Source: UBA11612 sp963976395 (GTDB lineage: Bacteria > Pseudomonadota > Alphaproteobacteria > Rhodospirillales > Rhodospirillaceae). From it: a DNA stretch of 6,544 bases. Of this stretch, positions 1-6,544 are shown piece after piece (the first letter of the stretch is position 1; each line of letters opens with the position of its first letter). The notes beneath the pieces were generated by a model, which worked only from the letters and a program-made list of their open reading frames with translations, did not search any database and was not told the origin of the DNA. Made by a program: the position numbers and the translations under genes. The stretch spans positions 1-6,544 of the forward strand of contig CAXBLG010000121.1 of assembly GCA_963976395.1 (NCBI GenBank), read 5' to 3'.

Positions 1-736
1 CCTCGCCCAGAGGTAGTGCAACTTTCCGGTCCCCAAACCAACTCGCCTCAACGATCCGTCCGTCGGCGGCTGCGTGAGTCAAAGCTTGCCTCAATCCGGC
101 CTCTGTTGCGCTGGTATGGATGACCACGTTTTGTTCGTCGGGCGCGTCGCCCGGAAGTGCAAATGTAGCGCCCAACAAGTGCGCGACGCCCGCGCGGGTG
201 GGATCTGTATCGACGATGGTAACCTCGTTTTCACCGGTGCGTGCTGCGAGGCCCGCGATCAACAAGCCGAGTACGCCGGCGCCTATAATGAGGATGCGTT
301 CGCCGGGCGCAGGGGCTGCATCCCAGAGAACGTTCACAGCCGTTTCCATATTGGCGGTTAGTGCCGCACGGCGGAGGGGGACGTCATCTGGGATTACATG
401 AACGTGCGCGGCTTCAACGCACGCGAGCTGTTGATGAGGATGGAGGACGAATACTCTCTGACCTTTCATGTCGCCGGGCCCGTCCGTAATTTCTCCGGTC
501 AGAGCATACCCATATTTCACCGGATGCGGGAACTCGCCCTCTTGGTAAGGGCAGCGCATGCGTTGATATTCTGAATGCGGTATACGTCCTTGATAGACAA
601 GGCGTTCTGTACCGCGACTAATACCCGAATAGTGCGCTTTTACGACCACCTGGCCGGCCTGCAGCGGGTGTACCTCCGTGTCGCGCAGTTCAATTCGCTC
701 AGCTGCCGCATACCAAAGAGCCTGACAGTGTGTCAT
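1..736 (-). CDS. Medium-chain (zinc-type) alcohol dehydrogenase-like oxidoreductase, 3'-truncated by window edge
   Basis: Reading the minus strand from the ATG at 736-734 gives an uninterrupted 245-residue frame that leaves through base 1. The protein begins MTHCQALWYAAAERIEL and has a GroES-like MDR N-terminal part with SGISRGTERLVYQG at residues 37-50, followed by a Rossmann fold whose nucleotide-binding motif GAGVLG (G152, G154, G157) sits after a hydrophobic strand; an acidic VDTD follows at the end of the second strand, which fits NAD(H) preference. The family normally has about 310-340 residues, so about a quarter is missing. The classic catalytic-zinc motifs are absent: Ser40 lies where GxCGTD would supply Cys, and KYGYA (74-78) stands in place of GHE. 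This matches the subfamily annotated 'zinc-dependent alcohol dehydrogenase' in Alphaproteobacteria, distantly like BchC; substrate unknown. An in-frame ATG at 754-752 would add six residues (MRRNTA); I prefer 736 because family members start just before the ALWY motif. It is divergent from tamA. Confidence 0.88.
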   Translation of the reverse strand, partial: MTHCQALWYAAAERIELRDTEVHPLQAGQVVVKAHYSGISRGTERLVYQGRIPHSEYQRMRCPYQEGEFPHPVKYGYALTGEITDGPGDMKGQRVFVLHPHQQLACVEAAHVHVIPDDVPLRRAALTANMETAVNVLWDAAPAPGERILIIGAGVLGLLIAGLAARTGENEVTIVDTDPTRAGVAHLLGATFALPGDAPDEQNVVIHTSATEAGLRQALTHAAADGRIVEASWFGDRKVALPLGE

Positions 737-764
737 TGCCGTATTTCGCCTCATTTTTCCGCTA

Positions 765-793
765 TTGGTTCCTCGTGTCCGCGAGACTATAGG
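765..793 (+). promoter_or_regulatory. Candidate sigma70-type promoter for tamA-tamB
   Basis: TTGGTT at 765-770 and TATAGG at 788-793 are separated by 17 bases, the ideal spacing, but match the consensus at only three and four of six positions. A rival -10, TATAAG at 826-831, is a better hexamer (five of six) yet has no good -35 at 16-18 bases upstream. Transcription from the first would give a leader of about 90 bases before the GTG at 889. This is inference from weak motifs only. Confidence 0.3.
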
Positions 794-816
794 TTCGGCG
801 ACAAGATTTCGAGCAA
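786..816 (-). promoter_or_regulatory. Candidate leftward promoter for the dehydrogenase gene
   Basis: On the minus strand TTGCTC (816-811) and TATAGT (791-786) are 19 bases apart. The -10 matches five of six consensus positions; the -35 is poor and the spacing slightly long. The -10 overlaps the proposed rightward -10 because CCTATAG is nearly palindromic, so the two polymerases would compete. It lies about 50 bases before the preferred ATG at 736. Weak support. Confidence 0.25.
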
Positions 817-841
817 CGGCTGCGCTATAAGGCGGTTCGGT

Positions 842-868
842 GCCCTGGTAAGGTCAGGGCCACGCCCT
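842..868 (+). promoter_or_regulatory. Two mutually exclusive small hairpins in the tamA leader
   Basis: GCCCTG (842-847) can pair with CAGGGC (855-860) to form a 6-bp stem with a 7-base loop. The same AGGGC (856-860) can instead pair with GCCCT (864-868) in a 5-bp stem with a 3-base loop, ending just before the Shine-Dalgarno sequence at 871. The pairing is visible in the sequence; any role in translation or attenuation is speculation. No T-run follows, so it is not an intrinsic terminator. Confidence 0.3.
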
Positions 869-870
869 AA

Positions 871-876
871 AGAAGG
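871..876 (+). promoter_or_regulatory. Ribosome binding site for tamA
   Basis: AGAAGG is the only good Shine-Dalgarno match ahead of tamA. It is 12 bases from the GTG at 889, a little long, and 30 bases from the next in-frame ATG at 907, so it decides in favour of the GTG start. The in-frame stop TAA at 868-870 rules out any earlier start. Confidence 0.6.
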
Positions 877-888
877 TTTCTAATAAAC

Positions 889-2709
889 GTGACGATCCGC
901 CCCTATATGTTGAGCGCCCTGGCTGTGGCCTGTATTTTTTTGCCCGGGGCGGGCTTTGCGGTTATGGCTGCGGAGGCGACTGCACAAGGTGTTCCGTACA
1001 CGGTAGAGATTACGGGCGCGGCAAATGGTATCGAAAGACTCATGCGCGAGTCTTCACAACTGTTGTCTTTGCGTGATCGACTACCAGCGACCCAGCGGGC
1101 TTTGACGCGCCGCATTGAAGGGGATGTCGAACGCTTTCGCGCCGTTCTTGAATCAGAAGGTTATTACGCGGGACGTGTGGAACGCGCTGTCGAAGCGCAA
1201 GGCGACACGGCTCTCGTCAAAATTTCCATCACGCCGGGTGAGCGCTACACCGTCGGAAAAGTTCAGCTTTCTTTTGATGAAATTGAGCAAGGAATCGACG
1301 CAGCGATTCTCAGCAACAAACAGTATGAATCTCCATTAGTGGAAATTGTTGGAAAATCGGCGCGCGCGGAAGATGTGATTGCTGCTGAAGAAGCGGGCAT
1401 AGTCGAACTTCAAAACGCTGGATTTCCTTTTGCTGAACGCGGTGAGCGGCAAGTTGAAGTCGATCACGAAAAGAAAGCCGTGAATGTTTTGCTGCCAGTG
1501 AGTCTTGGCCCGTTTGCTATGTTTGGGATGGAGCGCTTCAGTGGGCTGAAAACGGTAAGAGAGCCGTATTTACAGGAACTCGTGCCCTGGAACACCGGCG
1601 AGGTTTTTAGCGCGGGGCAATTAGAAGACTATCGCCGAACACTTGTTACGTCCGGACTTTTTACTAGTGTACGCGTTGAGGCCGGTGATGCGCCCGCCGC
1701 TGCCGACACGGCTGAGATTGATGTTAATGTGGTGCTGACCGAGGCGGCCCATCGTTCGATTGGCGCCGGGGCAAAATATGGTCGCGACAGGGGTTTCGGC
1801 GGATCGGTCTTTTGGGAACATCGCAATCTATTTGGCGAAGCGGAAAAGCTGCGATTGTCATTGGATGGCACCCAGTTGGACCAAACTGCGACGGCGGACT
1901 TACGGAAACCCAATTTTCTATCGCTCAATCAAACCCTAATTCTAGGGAGCGAAGTGAAACATGCCGACACCGATGCCTTCCAAGAGTGGAGCGGAAATAT
2001 CAGCGCCGCATTAGAGCGCAAGCTCGGGGGACACTGGACGGTTAGCGCCGGTGCGACTGTGGAAATAGCGTCGCTCACGGAAGATAACATCACGCGAACA
2101 TCTTATCTTGCCGGCCTTCCTCTATCGGCGATCTATGACACGAGTAATGATGTACTCGATCCCACGCACGGCTGGAAAGTATCTGTTGGGGTTACCCCTT
2201 ATGCGGGAGCGTTCGACGGCTCGGTCGCTTTCGTTAAGTCCGAGGCGGAAGGCAATGCTTATGTGCCGCTCGACGAGCGCCGCCGCTATGTGTTAGCCGC
2301 ACGTCTTGCGGTTGGAAGCTTGGCTGGGTCTCCCACCGATCAAATTCCTGCGAACCGTCGGTTTTATGCTGGTGGCGGGGGCTCCATTCGTGGGTTCGGA
2401 TACCAATTGGTCGGGCCGCTGGACGCCGGGAATGAACCTACAGGGGGGCGCTCCGTCATAGAATCTTCAATCGAAGCGCGGTTGCGTATCACCGACACCA
2501 TCGGCGTAGTTCCGTTCGTTGATGCGGGGCTCGTGTCGCTATCGAGCTTTCCGGGCGATGGGGGCAAGTTGCGCACAGCTGCCGGCATCGGAGGGCGCTA
2601 TTACACCGCCGTCGGCCCATTGCGGCTGGATATTGCAATACCCCTTAATCGCCGCGCCGGTGTCGATAATAGTTTTCAGTTTTATATCAGTTTCGGACAG
2701 GCGTTTTGA
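889..2709 (+). CDS. tamA: Translocation and assembly module outer-membrane subunit TamA (Omp85 family)
   Basis: This complete 606-residue protein is an Omp85/BamA-superfamily outer-membrane protein. A signal peptide covers about residues 1-28 (hydrophobic run LSALAVACIFLPGAGFAVMAA). Three POTRA domains follow at about 37-118, 119-207 and 208-286; the third carries the typical ERFSGLKTV and TLVTSGLF segments. The barrel runs from about 290 to the end, opening with WEHRNLFGEAEKLRLS (309-324), a TamA signature, and containing the Omp85 lid-lock motif IRGF at 500-503. It ends in an aromatic residue (QAF), as expected for a BAM-inserted barrel. The three-POTRA count and the tamB gene two bases downstream separate it from BamA (five POTRAs). 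By family knowledge it works with TamB in assembling some outer-membrane proteins and in phospholipid delivery to the outer membrane. The start is GTG, chosen from the ribosome site at 871-876 and an in-frame stop at 868; ATG at 907 is the alternative and would leave a shorter but workable signal peptide. Confidence 0.96.
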   Translation: MTIRPYMLSALAVACIFLPGAGFAVMAAEATAQGVPYTVEITGAANGIERLMRESSQLLSLRDRLPATQRALTRRIEGDVERFRAVLESEGYYAGRVERAVEAQGDTALVKISITPGERYTVGKVQLSFDEIEQGIDAAILSNKQYESPLVEIVGKSARAEDVIAAEEAGIVELQNAGFPFAERGERQVEVDHEKKAVNVLLPVSLGPFAMFGMERFSGLKTVREPYLQELVPWNTGEVFSAGQLEDYRRTLVTSGLFTSVRVEAGDAPAAADTAEIDVNVVLTEAAHRSIGAGAKYGRDRGFGGSVFWEHRNLFGEAEKLRLSLDGTQLDQTATADLRKPNFLSLNQTLILGSEVKHADTDAFQEWSGNISAALERKLGGHWTVSAGATVEIASLTEDNITRTSYLAGLPLSAIYDTSNDVLDPTHGWKVSVGVTPYAGAFDGSVAFVKSEAEGNAYVPLDERRRYVLAARLAVGSLAGSPTDQIPANRRFYAGGGGSIRGFGYQLVGPLDAGNEPTGGRSVIESSIEARLRITDTIGVVPFVDAGLVSLSSFPGDGGKLRTAAGIGGRYYTAVGPLRLDIAIPLNRRAGVDNSFQFYISFGQAF

Positions 2710-2711
2710 GT
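2695..2711 (+). promoter_or_regulatory. tamA-tamB junction with weak ribosome binding site
   Basis: The tamA stop (TGA, 2707-2709) and the tamB ATG (2712) are two bases apart, so there is no room for a separate promoter or terminator. The best ribosome-binding match is GGACAGG at 2695-2701, ten bases before the ATG and inside the last codons of tamA. The match is modest, which fits translational coupling. A TTG at 2706 in the tamB frame would overlap the stop, but ATG 2712 is the simpler start. Confidence 0.5.
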
Positions 2712-5700
2712 ATGGCGAATCTCCGAAGCAGGTGGATAGCGCTCTCAGTCTGGCGTCGCCCCGCTTTGGCCGCTGCGATTGTCGCTGTGTCCGTACTGTT
2801 GCTGACAGGCGTCGGCTTGATCGCGCTAATTTCTTTTCCTTCAGGCCGTGCGTTTGTTGCGACACAAGTTCTTGAATACGCGAACGCTGCCCTCGGCCAA
2901 CGTATAGTTGTTGGCCGCGTTGAAGGGTCGTGGCCGTCGCACTTCATACTATCAGACGTATCGGTCGCCGATACGGAGGGTGTGTGGCTGACGGCCGACA
3001 CACTGGATGTTCAGGTGCGGGCAAGCGCTTTGTTTCGTGCCCATCTTCATCTTAACAGTTTGGCGATGACGAATGTGCAGGTGATGCGGTTACCGGCGGG
3101 CTCAGATGCGGATGCAGACGATAGTGAAGGATTAACTCTTCCCACAGCGGCGGATTTTCACGACATTCTGGGCGGCGTCACTATTGAACGCGCTGTCGTG
3201 GATTCTCTGCATCTTGAGGAGCCCGTCCTGGGCCAGAAAACCGAAGTGGCGGTTCAATCTTCTCTCATGCCCAATCTAGAACGTGATGGCGTCATTCTTT
3301 CGGTGGAATTGCAACGTCGCGATTCTCCAGGCGCAGCAAAATTGTCACTACAAGCAGCGCCGAGAGTAACCGCGCTCAGTGTAAACGGAAATGTCGCCGG
3401 ATTTAACGCTGACGGTGGTCTGGCAATTGAGTCTGGCGACTCTCTGTCCGGCGCGTTGAATTTTAGCTGTCGCAGCCAGCCGTGCTTTGCATGGTCCACA
3501 GGGGCCATTCGCAGCGGTATGGTGCAGCTTAAATTGAACGGGACATCTTCGGCACCGATTGCCGAGGTCGATTTTTCGGTAGCGGATATAAACGAAGAGT
3601 CGCGGTATTTGTCCGAGTTGAACGGTCAAATCAGAGTCACTTCGCCGCCGAGGCGGACGGGAACTTATGGCATTGAGGCCAACGGACGAATTCGAGGCGC
3701 GCGATCTGCCCTGCCAGAGCTCGCCGAAATCATTGCCGATGACGGGGAGTGGTCTCTGAGCGGTGTGGTTGAAGGGGACCTGGCACAGGTGCTGGAGGCG
3801 CGGCTGGATTTGGGGGATATGGCGCTGGCGGCGTCCGGATATATGACACCGTCCGAAGGAGGACCGGCGATCTTGGAAGTCAGCGTGCATGGGGGCGGGC
3901 GATTAATTGACATAGTCGACGATCAGTCCGATTTGCACGCGACGTTCCAAGCCGAGCACATTAGCGATGTAAATGATCTGCGCGGGCAACTCGAAGTCAA
4001 TATAACCAATACTTTCACTTCTGCGCCCCTACTGGATGGAGCGGTGCGGGCACAAACAGGTGTTGTGGTCAGTGACGAGCGCGTATCCTTAAATAACATT
4101 GTGGCATCTGCCGGTGCCATTACCCTTAAAGGGAACAGCAACTGGCAAAATACAAACACAAGCTTTGACCATATATCGTCGGCTCTAACAGTGACGGCGG
4201 CGGCGGAAAGCGTGAGCAGCGTCCTGACTCAGAGCACACGTGCCGAAATTGCACTCTCCGGTCCACTCGCCTCACTTAGGGCCAAGGTACAAGCCTCAAC
4301 AACAGAAGTCGCGCTGGGGTCGCTTTCATTTGCCGAAGTCTTGCTGTCTGCAGACTTGACGCGTGAAAACGATGTGTTGACCGGGTCGCTAGACGGGACT
4401 GGACAGTGGCTGGGCAGCCCGTTTTCAGTCTCCGCGAGCACCTTTAAGGCAAGCGAAGCGGGCGCGGCATTCAGCGGATTTGAATTGACCGGAGGCGCTG
4501 GAGAGATGTCCGGCGACCTGACGATTGATTCAAGGGGCCTCTTAGGCGGGGAGTTTTCTGGTTACTTTGCGGATTTGCGCCCGCTTACTGCTGCGCTTGG
4601 GTTTGAAATTTCGGGCGCGGGCAGTGTCGCAGCCGATCTTGCCGAAACAAATGGCCTGCAATCCGCCGCGATTAATGTGGAGACAGGCGCTGTATCGACC
4701 TCAGTGTTTGACGCAGGGGCCCTGGCGGGCCGTGTAACATTCAGCGATTTGTCGGGCGAGCCTCGCCTTAGAAGTGATGTTACCGCAACCGGGGTCAGGG
4801 CGATGGGGCGGTTTGCCGAAACAATGACAGCGACTGCGGAAGGTTCTTTCGAAGATATTTACGTTGAACTTCTGGCGCCCGCTGCCGGGCCCTTGTCATT
4901 CGCATTGAACGCGGGTGCAGACATAACTTTAAACGACACAACACTGATAGTGCTGCACAAGCTTTCAGCTCAGGATGGTTTGTATCAGATGAGACTGAAC
5001 AATCCAGCGCGCCTGTCCATCGCTGAGTCGGAAATTGTTCTCGAACCGGTGTCGCTGAGTTTTGCAGACGGTGCCATCGATGCGAATTTTCGATGGGACA
5101 AACAGGCCGGGACCTTCGCCGGGGCTCTTACCGCGAGCGAATTGTCGACAAGCCTACTTATGAACGACCCGCAGAGTAGTATTCCGGGCACTCTTTCTGC
5201 GGATATGTCGTTGTCCGGGCCGGCAGATGCCGTGATCATTGATGCCGAATTTCAAGGAATCTTTCCAGCCCCCGTCGGGACCGGTGCGCCGCCTGTAGAA
5301 GTGGCGCTGCAAGCAACTGTGAACGACGGGCAAACAGTCGTCTCAGGCACGGCGACAGGTTTGTCCGGTGAACCGGCCCAACTGTCTGCGCGGTTTCCGA
5401 TGAAGATTGATTTGGAGGCCGGACGTTTAGCGATTGATATGGATGCCCCTGCCAGTGGTTCGGTCACATGGAATGGTGAATTGGCGCCGCTCTGGAGGTT
5501 GTTACCGGTTGATGATCATGTGCTGGCGGGATCAATGCGCACGGACGTTGCATTGGCAGGAAGCTTAGCTGTGCCGCAAATTACGGGGGGAGTGTATCTT
5601 TCCGAAGGTAGTTACGAATTTCTTCCCGGTGGCACCGTGCTGAAAAACCTTTCGGCAGACGTAACGGCCGAAAATACGGACGCTTTTGATTTTACACTGA

Positions 5701-6544
5701 GTGCTGTTGGAGCCGACCGCGGGACCGTTACCGCAACCGGACGAATTGGCCGCGACGGCGGGGAAGGATCATGGGTAGCCGATATTGCCGCTGAGTTGGA
5801 TCGCCTAGGGCTCGTAAATCGAGATGATGTAACCATCGGCACGACGGGGCAGTTAAATTACGCCGGGCCTCTTCTCAGCGGCACGCTAAGTGGAGAACTG
5901 CAAATCATACGTTCTGCCGTGCGGCTCGATGCATCCTATGCTCCCGAGATCCCGCTTTTACGTGAACTACCGGATTCAGGATCCCTTGCGCCGAGCATGT
6001 CATCTCCCATCGCGTTGGATGTTACACTTGTCATCGATGAGTTGTTGCGCGCCGAAGGACGGGGACTTGAGTCAGTTTGGCGCGGGCGGCTTCAAGTCGG
6101 GGGTGATATTGTCCATCCGGATTTAGCTGGAACCATCACATTAGATCGCGGGACGTTCTCGTTTCTCGGCCAGACCTTCACCCTTGATTCAGGCGCTGTT
6201 ACCTTTACCGGCGGCGGCAAAGCTGACCCGGAACTGGCGATTACAGCCGTTCGTCAAGCGGAAGATATTACAGCCACAGTCTTTATTTCGGGCCGCGCCA
6301 GCAAACCCAATATCGCGCTGTCCTCGCGGCCGCCATTACCGCAGGACGAAGTTCTCGCACGACTTTTATTTCGTAAAGGTTCGGGCCAGCTTGGACCTCT
6401 GGAATCAGTTCAGCTCGCGAGCGCCGCCGCAGATTTGTCCGGGCTATCAGAGGGTGGCTTGAACGGCATATTGCGCCGAACATTTGGGCTTGATGTGGTT
6501 AGTATTGGCGGTACCGACGGTGACTCCTGGCGCTGTAACGATCT
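2712..6544 (+). CDS. tamB: Translocation and assembly module inner-membrane subunit TamB (DUF490), 3'-truncated by window edge
   Basis: The frame is open for 1277 codons from ATG 2712 to the window edge. An Arg-rich start (RSRW, WRRP) precedes one membrane anchor at about residues 18-42, giving an N-in topology with the rest in the periplasm. The conserved TamB N-terminal motifs follow: VVGRVEGSWP (66-75), SVADTEGVWLTAD (84-96), SALFRAH (104-110) and MRLPAG (125-130), then an acidic linker (131-139). Residues about 150-900 are repetitive, beta-rich, low in aromatics and almost free of cysteine, as expected for the lipid-binding beta groove. The C-terminal TamB/DUF490 domain starts near 900 and includes GGVYLSEGSYEFLPGG (958-973), GGDIVHPDLAGTITLDRGTF from 1131 and SSRPPLPQDEVLARLLF (1204-1220), the family's hallmark. 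About 80-100 residues, including the part that contacts TamA, should lie beyond the edge. Family role: periplasm-spanning partner of TamA and an AsmA-like bridge for phospholipid transport. Two cysteines lie close together (253, 258). The final residues (SWRCND) fit the family poorly and may reflect a frameshift. Confidence 0.95.
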   Translation, partial: MANLRSRWIALSVWRRPALAAAIVAVSVLLLTGVGLIALISFPSGRAFVATQVLEYANAALGQRIVVGRVEGSWPSHFILSDVSVADTEGVWLTADTLDVQVRASALFRAHLHLNSLAMTNVQVMRLPAGSDADADDSEGLTLPTAADFHDILGGVTIERAVVDSLHLEEPVLGQKTEVAVQSSLMPNLERDGVILSVELQRRDSPGAAKLSLQAAPRVTALSVNGNVAGFNADGGLAIESGDSLSGALNFSCRSQPCFAWSTGAIRSGMVQLKLNGTSSAPIAEVDFSVADINEESRYLSELNGQIRVTSPPRRTGTYGIEANGRIRGARSALPELAEIIADDGEWSLSGVVEGDLAQVLEARLDLGDMALAASGYMTPSEGGPAILEVSVHGGGRLIDIVDDQSDLHATFQAEHISDVNDLRGQLEVNITNTFTSAPLLDGAVRAQTGVVVSDERVSLNNIVASAGAITLKGNSNWQNTNTSFDHISSALTVTAAAESVSSVLTQSTRAEIALSGPLASLRAKVQASTTEVALGSLSFAEVLLSADLTRENDVLTGSLDGTGQWLGSPFSVSASTFKASEAGAAFSGFELTGGAGEMSGDLTIDSRGLLGGEFSGYFADLRPLTAALGFEISGAGSVAADLAETNGLQSAAINVETGAVSTSVFDAGALAGRVTFSDLSGEPRLRSDVTATGVRAMGRFAETMTATAEGSFEDIYVELLAPAAGPLSFALNAGADITLNDTTLIVLHKLSAQDGLYQMRLNNPARLSIAESEIVLEPVSLSFADGAIDANFRWDKQAGTFAGALTASELSTSLLMNDPQSSIPGTLSADMSLSGPADAVIIDAEFQGIFPAPVGTGAPPVEVALQATVNDGQTVVSGTATGLSGEPAQLSARFPMKIDLEAGRLAIDMDAPASGSVTWNGELAPLWRLLPVDDHVLAGSMRTDVALAGSLAVPQITGGVYLSEGSYEFLPGGTVLKNLSADVTAENTDAFDFTLSAVGADRGTVTATGRIGRDGGEGSWVADIAAELDRLGLVNRDDVTIGTTGQLNYAGPLLSGTLSGELQIIRSAVRLDASYAPEIPLLRELPDSGSLAPSMSSPIALDVTLVIDELLRAEGRGLESVWRGRLQVGGDIVHPDLAGTITLDRGTFSFLGQTFTLDSGAVTFTGGGKADPELAITAVRQAEDITATVFISGRASKPNIALSSRPPLPQDEVLARLLFRKGSGQLGPLESVQLASAAADLSGLSEGGLNGILRRTFGLDVVSIGGTDGDSWRCND

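Larger units (their letters stand above)
737..888. promoter_or_regulatory. Divergent intergenic region between dehydrogenase gene and tamA
   Basis: These 152 bases separate two genes transcribed away from each other, so they must hold the start signals for the leftward dehydrogenase and most likely for the rightward tamA-tamB pair. Visible content: weak sigma70-like elements on both strands centred near 786-793, a second -10-like TATAAG at 826-831 on the plus strand, a pair of competing hairpins at 842-868 and a Shine-Dalgarno sequence at 871-876. The leftward gene has only a modest ribosome site: AGGCGA about nine bases before its ATG at 736. I see no clear operator palindrome, riboswitch or RNA gene. 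An open plus-strand frame at 575-883 runs through here, but it is mostly antisense to the dehydrogenase and is not credible. Confidence 0.6.

Noticed and set aside
74..401. Two plus-strand open frames of 93-95 codons
   Set aside because: They lie wholly antisense to the well-supported minus-strand dehydrogenase, are Cys/Arg/Ala-rich in a way typical of shadow frames, and show no recognisable domain.
842..860. Intrinsic terminator for an upstream plus-strand transcript
   Set aside because: The 6-bp stem is not followed by a T-run, and there is no plus-strand gene upstream that would need one.
575..883. Plus-strand 102-codon frame ending just before tamA
   Set aside because: Its first half is antisense to the start of the dehydrogenase and its second half covers the intergenic promoter region. 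It has no good ribosome site or recognisable protein features.
922..951. Possible lipobox (AVAC, Cys15) in the TamA signal peptide
   Set aside because: The Cys is in the middle of the hydrophobic core, the match lacks the usual Leu at -3, and a normal signal peptidase I site around residues 24-28 is available. Omp85 barrels are not normally lipoproteins.
2519..3001. Overlapping frames on both strands across the tamA-tamB junction
   Set aside because: They overlap the end of tamA and the membrane anchor of tamB, both clearly coding in their own frames; no independent support.
3348..3890. Minus-strand 180-codon frame inside tamB
   Set aside because: The longest antisense frame in the window, but the tamB frame over the same bases is continuous and conserved in style. 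The antisense product is rich in Arg, Cys and His without any motif.
4200..5500. Repeat array or mobile element in the low-complexity Ala/Gly/Ser-rich part of tamB
   Set aside because: The repetition is only at the level of beta-strand composition in the protein. I see no direct DNA repeats, inverted ends or transposase, and the reading frame is continuous.

Overview
This window looks like ordinary chromosomal DNA from a Gram-negative bacterium, most likely an alphaproteobacterium. That assignment is inferred from protein style (a short TamA next to a long, Cys-poor TamB/DUF490 protein, and an Alphaproteobacteria-like zinc-type dehydrogenase) and from a fairly GC-rich, mixed codon use; no rRNA or other marker is present to confirm it. 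The window holds three protein genes, and two of them run off its ends, so neither partial gene shows as a closed reading frame.

Layout: (i) 1-736, minus strand: the N-terminal 245 residues of a medium-chain dehydrogenase/reductase of the 'zinc-dependent alcohol dehydrogenase' type that lacks the usual catalytic-zinc motifs; its 3' end lies beyond base 1. (ii) 737-888: a 152-base divergent intergenic region with weak candidate promoters for both directions, two mutually exclusive small hairpins, and a Shine-Dalgarno sequence for the rightward gene. (iii) 889-2709, plus strand: tamA, a complete 606-residue Omp85-family outer-membrane protein with a signal peptide, three POTRA domains and a 16-strand-type barrel carrying the IRGF motif. 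(iv) 2712 to the right edge, plus strand: tamB, at least 1277 residues, with an N-terminal membrane anchor, a long periplasmic beta-rich region and most of the conserved C-terminal DUF490/TamB domain; roughly the last 80-100 residues are missing.

tamA and tamB are separated by two bases and almost certainly form one operon. Together they encode the translocation and assembly module: TamB is anchored in the inner membrane, spans the periplasm as a lipid-binding beta groove, and docks on the POTRA domains of TamA in the outer membrane. The dehydrogenase is divergently transcribed and has no evident functional link to them.

I found no RNA genes, mobile elements, CRISPR arrays, long repeats or convincing terminators. 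I do not see a new biological system here. The points worth checking are small: a possible frameshift in the last 20 or so bases, a close cysteine pair in an otherwise almost cysteine-free periplasmic protein, overlapping divergent promoter elements, an alternative-hairpin leader ahead of tamA, and the degenerate zinc site of the dehydrogenase.
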